Shown: piece after piece, positions 31,144-38,419 of the stretch | Layout: each line of letters starts with the position of its first letter | How positions within the stretch are numbered: position 1 is the stretch's first letter | Source: Streptomyces scabiei 87.22 | Lineage (GTDB): Bacteria; Actinomycetota; Actinomycetes; Streptomycetales; Streptomycetaceae | Assembly: GCF_000091305.1 (NCBI RefSeq) | Contig: NC_013929.1 | Location: forward strand, 5,766,001 to 5,830,000 | DNA: 64,000 nt | Reading direction: 5' to 3' | Translations under genes and position numbers: made by a program | Notes under the pieces: generated by a model | Told to the model about the DNA's origin: nothing | The model's input: the letters and a program-made list of their open reading frames with translations, nothing else | Database searches by the model: none

Positions 31144-32742
31144 CTACCGCCGGCCGAGGAAGATCGGGTTGGTGAAGGCCGCCAGCGGGCCCGGGAAGCC
31201 CGGCACGATCGGTGGCCGCCGGACCTCTGCACGTACGTACGCCGCGTACGAGGCCGTCGTACGCCACTCGGCCGAGCCGGTGCCGGACTCCGGGAGCGCG
31301 GCCGAGGTGAACAGCACGCCCTGGTCGGTGACGAAGCGGATGCTGCAGCCGGCGCTGCCCGTGGCCTCCAGGCGGACGGTGACCGGGGTGTCCGGCGCCA
31401 CCTCCAGCCGCTCGCCGATGCCCGCGTGCTCGCCGCGCGCGCCCGTCGCCGTGAAGGACACGGACACGTCCTTGGACTCGGCGACGTAGGAGCGGCCCGC
31501 CCGCAGGCCCTCCTGGACTGCCTCCCTGGTCAGGTCGTCGGCGAGCACCACCGTCTGGGGGCGGCCGACCGGGTCGGGGTCGCGGTGGGCGTCGCTGTTG
31601 CCCATCGCCGGGATCCAGCCGCGTCCCTCCTTCACGGACGCCACGAGCATGCCGTCCCAGTCGGCGAGCGCCACCTCGTCCTCCGGCGAGTAGGCGCCGT
31701 TCCACACCTCCACCGCGTCCGCCTCACCGAAGCCGAACTTCCAGTTGCAGCCCACGCAGGTGGCGTGCGGATGGGCCGGGACGACCAGGCCCCCGGCGCG
31801 GCGGATCTGCCGGGCGTACCGGCCGAACCTGTTGTCCCGGGCCCGGTAGCGCCAGTCGACGAAGGTCCCCGGATCGATGCCGAGCGCCACGACGTGACCG
31901 TTGCGGGTGGTGACCTCCTCGCCCAGCATGACGAGCAGGTCGTCACCGGCGTGCTCGGCCCAATGGGCATGCGCGGAAGGGGTGTTGTGCTCGGAGCTGT
32001 TGATGAAGTCCAGACCCGCCGCCCGCGCCAGCGCCGCCAGTTCGCCGAGCGTGCGGCGGCCGTCGGAGTACCAGGAGTGCAGATGGCAGTCGCCCCGGTA
32101 CCAGGCCCGCCCCCGCCCCTCGGCCCGCTCCGGCGGATACACCGGCGGCACGACCGGGGCCGGGGTGCCGTAGGTGAGGGTGATCGTGATCTCGTACGGC
32201 AGCCCGTCCGGCGCCACCGTGTACGGGCCCAGCGCGATGTGCCAGGTGCCGGGGCGGACCGGGCCCGGCAGGTAGCCGGGGGTCGCCTCGTCCGTCCGGA
32301 GGAAGAACTCCGAGCGGGCGCCGCCCGACCAGCCCCGGAAGCCCTTGCCGCCGAGATCGGTGCCGCGCTCGTCGAAGACCCCGATGTCGAGGGCGTTGCC
32401 CGGGGTGCCCGCCGGGACGGACGGTCTGTCGTAGCTGTACGAGACCCTCAACTCCCTTACCCCCGAGGGCACCTCGACCGGCAGGTACACGAAGTCGGGG
32501 GAGCCGGTGGGGAGGGTTCCCCGGATGGTCCTGGTCTCCTGGTCACCGTGCGCGGCCTCGGCGCCGCTCGTCCCAAAGGTCACGCTTCCCAACGTAAGCG
32601 CGGCCGCCGCCGACGTCACGAACAGCGCGCGCCTTCCGAGCCCGTCGCGGTCGCGGTCGCCGTCGCCGTCGCCGTGGCCGTCGCCGTCGCGGTGGCCGTT
32701 CCGGCCCGCCTCGGCGTGGTCATGGTCGCGGTCGTCGCACAT
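31144..32742 (-). CDS. CehA/McbA-family PHP metallohydrolase, Tat-exported
   Basis: This 532-residue protein has an Asp/Gly/His-rich N-terminus, then a twin-arginine signal (GRRALFVTSAAAALTLGSV, RR at 37-38), a beta-rich domain and a PHP metal-hydrolase domain with RGDCHLHSWYSDG and SSEHNT. It ends in an Ig-like strand domain. CehA and McbA are carbaryl hydrolases, and relatives cleave phosphoesters or amides; the natural substrate is unknown. ATG at 32742 follows GGGGAG; a TTG at 32778 is a weaker option. The potential metal-binding D-G-H-G repeat precedes the signal and would stay attached only if cleavage failed. Confidence 0.85.
   Translation of the reverse strand: MCDDRDHDHAEAGRNGHRDGDGHGDGDGDRDRDGLGRRALFVTSAAAALTLGSVTFGTSGAEAAHGDQETRTIRGTLPTGSPDFVYLPVEVPSGVRELRVSYSYDRPSVPAGTPGNALDIGVFDERGTDLGGKGFRGWSGGARSEFFLRTDEATPGYLPGPVRPGTWHIALGPYTVAPDGLPYEITITLTYGTPAPVVPPVYPPERAEGRGRAWYRGDCHLHSWYSDGRRTLGELAALARAAGLDFINSSEHNTPSAHAHWAEHAGDDLLVMLGEEVTTRNGHVVALGIDPGTFVDWRYRARDNRFGRYARQIRRAGGLVVPAHPHATCVGCNWKFGFGEADAVEVWNGAYSPEDEVALADWDGMLVASVKEGRGWIPAMGNSDAHRDPDPVGRPQTVVLADDLTREAVQEGLRAGRSYVAESKDVSVSFTATGARGEHAGIGERLEVAPDTPVTVRLEATGSAGCSIRFVTDQGVLFTSAALPESGTGSAEWRTTASYAAYVRAEVRRPPIVPGFPGPLAAFTNPIFLGRR
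32640..32700 (-). repeat. GTCGCC/GTCGCG hexamer repeats in the CehA/McbA-like N-terminus
   Basis: About nine imperfect hexamer units encode alternating Asp-Gly and Asp-Arg before the Tat signal. The tract is likely to vary in length. Confidence 0.8.
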
Positions 32743-32916
32743 GCTGCTGCTCCCCAGGTCGGTCGTCGTGAGGGACAAGGCGTGGGTGGTGCAGGGGTGG
32801 TGCGTGCCACCTTCCTATGCGGTGGTGAACTGGGGGACAAGGCAAGGAAATCGCCGGTTTTCGTTTCGCCCCGGAAGGACATCCCGGAGACGGGCGAGGA
32901 GTCGGAGGTACCGGGT

Positions 32917-33783
32917 ATGCGGACACCCACCTGCCTGCTGGGCGGGGCCGGGATCACCGACCGGGTGGCGTACGGCCACGACGTGGACCGGTTCGTGGAG
33001 ATCGGCTCGCTGACCAAGGTGCTCACGGGAACCGTGCTGGCCCGGCTGGCGGCGGAGGGAACGGTCGGGTTCGACACCCCGCTGGAGGACTGCCTCGACG
33101 AGGTGCCGGGCGGCACGGGCATCACCCTGCGGCATCTCGCCGAGCACACCTCGGGACTGCCCCGTCTGCCCGTCGGACCCCCGGGCCCGCCGGACGATCC
33201 GTACCTCACCTTCACGGAGGCGGCGCTGCGGGAGACGTTGCACGGCCTGGACCGGCTGACGGCCGGACGGCTGGGCGAGCGGGAGTACTCCAACCTCGGC
33301 TACGCCGTGCTCGGTTCCGCGCTCACGGCCGCCACGGGGTGCTCCTACCAGCGGCTCGTCGACCGTCACGTCCTGACGCCGCTGGGGCTGGAGGCGGGGG
33401 CGGTGACGGCGGGGCCGCCGGAGGAACGACGGCTCGTACCGCGCGGCCCGTTCGGCCGGGCGCGTCCGCTGTGGACGCTGACCGGCCCGATCCTGCCGGC
33501 CGGCGGGATGTGGTCCACCTGCCGGACACTGGCGCACCTCCTGGTCGCCCTGCTCGTCGAACGCCGGCTCGGCGATCCGGCGCCCTCCTGGCAGCGGGGG
33601 CCCTCGGTCCGGTGGCACAACGGCGCCACGCGCGGTTCGTCCGTGCTGGGCGCCGCATGCGACGACGGGCGGTGGATCCTGGTCCACCGGCTCGGCGGCC
33701 CGGCCCGCACGGAACGTCTCGCGACGAGGGCCCTCGCGGCGACGGACCGACCCCGGCCGGTCCCCCGTGACGGCCGTCTCTGA
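32917..33783 (+). CDS. Serine hydrolase, beta-lactamase (class C/DD-peptidase) family
   Basis: This 288-residue protein has the S-x-x-K nucleophile motif S31-L-T-K34 in EIGSLTKVL, the Y-x-N motif in EREYSNLGYAVLG and a final H-N-G triad (RWHNGATRGSSV) in place of K-T-G, as in class C-like esterases. The catalytic serine lies only 31 residues from the start and there is no signal peptide, so it is probably cytoplasmic and more likely an esterase than a resistance enzyme. ATG at 32917 follows GGAGGT. The gene is shorter than typical family members (350-400) at the N-terminus. Confidence 0.83.
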   Translation: MRTPTCLLGGAGITDRVAYGHDVDRFVEIGSLTKVLTGTVLARLAAEGTVGFDTPLEDCLDEVPGGTGITLRHLAEHTSGLPRLPVGPPGPPDDPYLTFTEAALRETLHGLDRLTAGRLGEREYSNLGYAVLGSALTAATGCSYQRLVDRHVLTPLGLEAGAVTAGPPEERRLVPRGPFGRARPLWTLTGPILPAGGMWSTCRTLAHLLVALLVERRLGDPAPSWQRGPSVRWHNGATRGSSVLGAACDDGRWILVHRLGGPARTERLATRALAATDRPRPVPRDGRL

Positions 33784-33785
33784 GT

Positions 33786-33827
33786 ACCGACCAGTCGGTG
33801 CCGACCGGTCGGTGCCGACCGGTCGGT
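33786..33827. promoter_or_regulatory. Triple tandem 14-bp palindrome (ACCGACCGGTCGGT type), TetR-like operator array
   Basis: Three abutting units lie at 33786-33799 (ACCGACCAGTCGGT), 33800-33813 and 33814-33827 (both GCCGACCGGTCGGT). The ACCGACC-GGTCGGT form is typical of TetR-family operators. The array ends one base before the -35 box of the following gene. Confidence 0.8.
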
Positions 33828-33828
33828 A

Positions 33829-33857
33829 TGGACATCCCTGTCCCGAGCCGCTACAGA
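33829..33857 (+). promoter_or_regulatory. Leaderless promoter of the LLM gene
   Basis: TGGACA (33829-33834) and TACAGA (33852-33857) are separated by 17 bases, and ATG at 33865 is 7 bases after the -10 box, so transcript and coding region probably begin together. Confidence 0.68.
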
Positions 33858-33864
33858 TGACCTC

Positions 33865-34710
33865 ATGCGCATCTCCGTGACGATCTTCCTCACCGACGAG
33901 ACGATCACCCCGACCCGGCTCGCCCGTGAGCTGGAGCAACGCGGTTTCGCGGGGCTCTACCTCCCCGAGCACACGCACATCCCCGTCGAGCGGACGACCC
34001 CGTATCCGGCCGGCGGGGACCTGCCGCGCGAGTACGGCCGCACCCTCGACCCCTTCGTGGCGCTCGGCCAGGCCGCCGCCGTCACCGAGCGGCTGGGCCT
34101 CGGCACCGGGATCACGCTGGTCGCCCAGCACGACCCGATCGACCTCGCGAAGCAGATCGCGACCGTCGACCACCTCTCCGGCGGCCGCCTCACCCTCGGC
34201 CTCGGCTACGGCTGGAACGTGGAGGAGGCCGCCGACCACGGGGTCACCTGGCGTACCCGGCGGGAGCTGGTACGCGACCGGATGGCGCTGATGCGGGCGC
34301 TGTGGGCGGACGAGCCGACGGCGTACGAGGGGGAGTTCGGGAGCGTGCGGGCGAGTTCCGCGTATCCGAAGCCGGTGCAGAAGGCGCGGGGGCCGGTGGT
34401 GGGGCCGCGCACGCTGATCGGCGGGGCGGCGGGGCCGAAGCTGTTCGCGCACATCGCCGAGTACGCGGACGGGTGGCTGCCGATCGGAGGGCGGGGGCTG
34501 GGGGAGGCGCTGCCCGTGCTGCGCACGGCGTGGACGGACGCGGGGCGCGATCCCGCGGGGTTGCAGGTGGTGCCGTACGCGGTACAGCCGAGCGCGGGGA
34601 AGCTGGCGTACTACGCGGAGCTGGGCATCGAGGAGGCCGTGGTGCAGTTGCCTCCGGCGGGGGAGGCGGAGGTGCTGGGGCTGCTGGACGAGTACGGCAC
34701 GTTTCTCTAG
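33865..34710 (+). CDS. LLM-class F420-dependent oxidoreductase
   Basis: This 281-residue luciferase-like protein has FAGLYLPEHTHIPVER, IDLAKQIATVDHLSGGRLTL, LGLGYGWNVEEA and IGGAAGPKLFAHIAEYADGW, fitting the F420-dependent subgroup (TIGR03619/03854-like). It is the only gene under the triple-palindrome array, so its expression is probably tightly controlled by a TetR-family protein encoded elsewhere. No ribosome site; leaderless start. It is followed by 436 bases of repeats and then fbiC, which makes the F420 precursor. Confidence 0.86.
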   Translation: MRISVTIFLTDETITPTRLARELEQRGFAGLYLPEHTHIPVERTTPYPAGGDLPREYGRTLDPFVALGQAAAVTERLGLGTGITLVAQHDPIDLAKQIATVDHLSGGRLTLGLGYGWNVEEAADHGVTWRTRRELVRDRMALMRALWADEPTAYEGEFGSVRASSAYPKPVQKARGPVVGPRTLIGGAAGPKLFAHIAEYADGWLPIGGRGLGEALPVLRTAWTDAGRDPAGLQVVPYAVQPSAGKLAYYAELGIEEAVVQLPPAGEAEVLGLLDEYGTFL

Positions 34711-35146
34711 CACGCGCCCGGTGTCGGTGCCGTCCGGCTCGGGGGTGCGGGTCGCTTCCGCGGGTGCGGGTCGGTGGGGGCTGGTCGCGCAGTTCCCCGC
34801 GCCCCTGAAACGCCGGGGCTCCGCCCCGAGCCTTTCGGGGGCGCGGGGGCATGACTCACAGTCCCGCAGGGCCGGGCTTTCAGGGGCGTGGGCTTGGGCG
34901 TGGGCTTGGGCTTCGGGCAGGCGGGGCCATGGCTTTCAGGTCGGCACGGCCTGGGCTTTCGGGTCCGCGGCGGGCCGAGCTTTCAGGCCGGCGGGGCCTG
35001 GGTCTTTGAGGGGGACGGGGAACTGCGCGATCAGCCCCCAAGGACCCGCACCCGCCAACACACCGCACCCCCACCCACCCCCCCCGCCCCCAAACCCACC
35101 CGGAGCCCCCGCCAAGGCGGAGCCAAGCCGCTCGTATGCTCGACGA
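34711..35146. repeat. Repeat-rich intergenic region bounded by 25-bp inverted repeats
   Basis: A 25-base sequence at 34775-34799 recurs in inverted orientation at 35016-35040 with 24 of 25 identical. Both contain the GCGCAGTTCCCCG core found at 21774. The 216 bases between them are built from short G-rich phrases (GGGCTTTCAGG, GGGCTTGGGCGTGG, GGCGGGGCCTGGG). No protein-coding signal is seen. TATGCT at 35135-35140 is the probable -10 box of fbiC. Confidence 0.75.
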
Positions 35147-37732
35147 ATGACGACTTCCGCGACCTCCGGGCCCGCCCCGACCGAGAACTCCATGCGGCGG
35201 GCCCTCAAGCGCGCCCGCGACGGCGTGGCCCTCGACGCGACCGAGGCGGCGGTCCTCCTCCAGGCACGCGGCACGGACCTGGAGGACCTGGCCGCCACGG
35301 CCGCACGCGTGCGGAACGCGGGCCTGGAGGCGGCCGGCCGCCCCGGCGTCATCACGTACTCCAAGAGCGTCTTCATCCCCCTCACCCGGCTCTGCCGGGA
35401 CAAATGCCACTACTGCACCTTCGTCACCGTGCCCGGCAAACTCCGCCGCGCCGGACACGGCATGTTCATGTCCCCGGACGAGGTGCTGGACGTGGCCCGC
35501 AAGGGCGCCGCCCTCGGCTGCAAGGAAGCGCTGATCACCCTCGGCGACAAGCCCGAGGACCGCTGGCCGGAAGCACGCGAATGGCTCGACGCGCACGGCT
35601 ACGACGACACGATCGCGTACGTCCGCGCCATCTCCATCCGCATCCTGGAGGAGACGGGCCTCCTCCCGCACCTCAACCCCGGCGTCATGAGCTGGACGGA
35701 CTTCCAGCGCCTGAAGCCCGTCGCCCCCTCCATGGGCATGATGCTGGAGACGACCGCGACCCGGCTGTGGTCGGAGCCGGGCGGCCCGCACCACGGCTCC
35801 CCCGACAAGGAGCCGGCGGTCAGGCTGCGGGTCCTGGAGGACGCGGGCCGCACCTCCGTCCCCTTCACCTCCGGCGTCCTCATCGGCATCGGGGAGACGT
35901 ACGAGGAGCGCGCGGAGTCCCTCTTCGCGCTGCGCAAGATCTCCCGCGCCTACCACGGCATCCAGGAACTGATCATCCAGAACTTCCGCGCCAAGCCGGA
36001 CACCGCGATGCGCGGCATGCCGGACGCGGAGCTGGACGAGCTGGTCGCCACGGTGGCCGTCGCCCGGCTCCTCATGGGCCCGGCGGGCTGCATCCAGGCC
36101 CCGCCGAACCTGGTCGACAGCGAGTACGAGCGGCTGATCGGCGCCGGCATCGACGACTGGGGCGGGGTCTCCCCCCTCACCATCGACCATGTGAACCCCG
36201 AGCGCCCCTGGCCGCAGATCGAGGAACTCACCGAACGCTCCCGCGCCGCCGGCTTCGAGCTGCGTGAACGCCTCTGCGTGTACCCGGAGTTCGTCGCGCG
36301 CGGCGAGCCCTGGCTGGACCCGCGCCTCCTCCCGCACGTGCGGGCGCTGGCCGACCCCGAGACCGGGCTCGCCCGCCCGGACGCCGTCGTCGAGGGCCAC
36401 CCCTGGCAGGAGCCGGAGGAGGTCTTCGTCGCCACGGGCCGCACGGATCTGCACACCGCCATCGACACCGAGGGCCGTACCGGCGACCGCCGGGAGGACT
36501 TCGACTCCGTGTACGGCGACTGGGGCGCCCTGCGCGAGGCGGCGGCACCCGGCATGGTCCCCGAACGGATCGACACCGACGTACGCGCGGCCCTGGCGAG
36601 GGCGGCCGACGATCCCACACGGCTGTCGGACGCCGAGGCCCTCGCCCTGCTGCACGCGGACGGCCCGGCGCTCGACGCCCTCACCCGGATCGCGGACGAC
36701 GTCCGGAAGTCGGCGGTCGGCGACGACGTCACGTACATCGTCACCCGCAACATCAACTTCACCAACGTCTGCTACACCGGCTGCCGTTTCTGCGCCTTCG
36801 CGCAGCGCCGCACGGACGCCGACGCGTACACCCTCTCCCTCGACCAGGTCGCCGACCGCGCGCAGCAGGCGTGGGACCTGGGCGCGGTCGAGGTCTGCAT
36901 GCAGGGCGGCATCCACCCCGACCTGCCCGGCACGGCGTACTTCGACATCGCGAAGGCCGTGAAGTCCCGCGTCCCCGGCATGCACGTCCACGCCTTCTCC
37001 CCGATGGAGGTGGTGAACGGCGCGACCCGCACCGGGATGTCCATCCGGGAATGGCTGACGGCCGCGAAGGAGGCGGGCCTCGACTCCATCCCCGGCACGG
37101 CCGCCGAGATCCTGGACGACGAGGTCCGCTGGGTCCTCACCAAGGGCAAGCTCCCCACCGCCACCTGGATCGAGGTCGTGACGACCGCCCACGAACTGGG
37201 CATCCGCTCCTCCTCGACGATGATGTACGGCCACGTCGACCAGCCCCGCCACTGGCTGGGCCACCTGCGCACCCTGGCCCGCATCCAGCAACGGACCGGC
37301 GGCTTCACGGAGTTCGTGACGCTCCCCTTCATCCACACCAACGCGCCCGTGTACCTGGCGGGCATCTCCCGCCCCGGCCCGACGATGCGCGACAACCGGG
37401 CGGTGACGGCGATGGCGAGGCTGTTGCTCCACCCCCACATCCCCAACATCCAGACCAGCTGGGTCAAACTCGGCACCGAGGGCGCGGCCGAGATGCTCCG
37501 CTCGGGCGCGAACGACGTGGGCGGCACCCTGATGGAGGAGACCATCTCCCGCATGGCGGGCTCCTCCTACGGCTCCTACAAGTCCGTGAAGGACCTCATC
37601 GCCGTCGCCGAAGCGGCAGGCCGCCCCGCCCGCCCCCGCACCACCCTCTACGGCGAGGTCCCGGAGGAACGCCAACGCGCCGCCACCCTGTCGGACGGCC
37701 ACCTCCCGGAACTGCTGCCGGTGTTGGAGTGA
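35147..37732 (+). CDS. fbiC: FbiC, 7,8-didemethyl-8-hydroxy-5-deazariboflavin (F0) synthase
   Basis: This 861-residue protein is the fused CofG-CofH enzyme that makes F0, the chromophore of coenzyme F420, from tyrosine and 5-amino-6-ribitylamino-uracil. It contains two radical-SAM domains, each with an intact C-x3-C-x2-C cluster motif: CRDKCHYC at C83/C87/C90 (CofG half) and CYTGCRFC at C542/C546/C549 (CofH half). The length equals that of known actinobacterial FbiC. ATG at 35147 lacks a ribosome site and lies 7 bases after TATGCT, so the mRNA is probably leaderless. It is followed by a hairpin and the convergent DUF2165 gene. Supplies cofactor for the F420 enzymes in the window. Confidence 0.97.
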   Translation: MTTSATSGPAPTENSMRRALKRARDGVALDATEAAVLLQARGTDLEDLAATAARVRNAGLEAAGRPGVITYSKSVFIPLTRLCRDKCHYCTFVTVPGKLRRAGHGMFMSPDEVLDVARKGAALGCKEALITLGDKPEDRWPEAREWLDAHGYDDTIAYVRAISIRILEETGLLPHLNPGVMSWTDFQRLKPVAPSMGMMLETTATRLWSEPGGPHHGSPDKEPAVRLRVLEDAGRTSVPFTSGVLIGIGETYEERAESLFALRKISRAYHGIQELIIQNFRAKPDTAMRGMPDAELDELVATVAVARLLMGPAGCIQAPPNLVDSEYERLIGAGIDDWGGVSPLTIDHVNPERPWPQIEELTERSRAAGFELRERLCVYPEFVARGEPWLDPRLLPHVRALADPETGLARPDAVVEGHPWQEPEEVFVATGRTDLHTAIDTEGRTGDRREDFDSVYGDWGALREAAAPGMVPERIDTDVRAALARAADDPTRLSDAEALALLHADGPALDALTRIADDVRKSAVGDDVTYIVTRNINFTNVCYTGCRFCAFAQRRTDADAYTLSLDQVADRAQQAWDLGAVEVCMQGGIHPDLPGTAYFDIAKAVKSRVPGMHVHAFSPMEVVNGATRTGMSIREWLTAAKEAGLDSIPGTAAEILDDEVRWVLTKGKLPTATWIEVVTTAHELGIRSSSTMMYGHVDQPRHWLGHLRTLARIQQRTGGFTEFVTLPFIHTNAPVYLAGISRPGPTMRDNRAVTAMARLLLHPHIPNIQTSWVKLGTEGAAEMLRSGANDVGGTLMEETISRMAGSSYGSYKSVKDLIAVAEAAGRPARPRTTLYGEVPEERQRAATLSDGHLPELLPVLE

Positions 37733-37733
37733 G

Positions 37734-37769
37734 TCCGGGCGGCAGGCCGAGTCCGACCGGTCGCCCGGA
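37734..37769. terminator. Hairpin between convergent fbiC and DUF2165 genes
   Basis: Arms TCCGGGCG (37734-37741) and CGCCCGGA (37762-37769) could terminate both transcripts; there is no U-tract. Confidence 0.5.
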
Positions 37770-37778
37770 GGGCCCGCC

Positions 37779-38300
37779 TCAGACCGCCTCGTCCCCACCC
37801 GTCGGCAGCTGCGTCACCACCAGCACCACCCCGCTCAGCAGGAACACCCGCAGGGCGGCATCGAGGCCGTTCCAGTCGGCGGACTGCCACATGACGAAGT
37901 ACTCGCCGCCGATGGCCAGGAAGCCGGCGCCGAAGAGGAGGAGGACCATGAGGAGGCCGAGGGTGCTGTAGCGGCGGGCCGTGGGGAAGGCACGGGAGCC
38001 GAGGGCGCGGGCCCAGAGGCAGGTGGCCGCGATGAGCACCAGGGCCGTCACGGTCTCCCAGGCGATGATGAGGACGTAGGCCGCGTCCTGGAGGCCCTTC
38101 GACTCGATGGCCCGCCACATGAGGTCCTCGTCCTTGAACGTGGTGTCCATGGCGAGGACATGGCGGACGAACTGCTGGTTCGTTCCGAAGTCCGTGATGT
38201 TGCTGAACGCCACCAGCGCCATGTAGAGGGCGACCGTGCCGACGAGCAGGGTCGAGGCGAGCGGGAGGAGTGAGCCGCGGGAGGTCCGGGTTTCAGCCAT
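37779..38300 (-). CDS. DUF2165 small integral membrane protein
   Basis: This 173-residue protein has four hydrophobic segments (LASTLLVGTVALYMALVAF, AAYVLIIAWETVTALVLIAA, LLMVLLLFGAGFLAIGG, VFLLSGVVLVVTQL) and the DUF2165 signatures NITDFGTNQQFVRHVLAMDT and MWQSADWNG. Function is unknown. ATG at 38300 (MAETRTSRG) lacks a ribosome site; minus-strand CATAGT six bases upstream could be the -10 box of a leaderless transcript. Confidence 0.88.
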   Translation of the reverse strand: MAETRTSRGSLLPLASTLLVGTVALYMALVAFSNITDFGTNQQFVRHVLAMDTTFKDEDLMWRAIESKGLQDAAYVLIIAWETVTALVLIAATCLWARALGSRAFPTARRYSTLGLLMVLLLFGAGFLAIGGEYFVMWQSADWNGLDAALRVFLLSGVVLVVTQLPTGGDEAV

Positions 38301-38419
38301 GGGTCCACTATGTGCCGGGGCCACGGATCATCCCCAGGTGTTTTTCGGCGCGTTGGATCACAATGGGAGCCGCCGATGGCGAGAACCATGGCGAACCGAG
38401 GACGGCCGGAGGGGTATCC

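Noticed and set aside
33786..33827. Triple palindrome considered as a transcription terminator of the serine-hydrolase gene
   Set aside because: Three abutting identical short palindromes directly before a -35 box fit operators better than a single long stem, and no U-tract follows.
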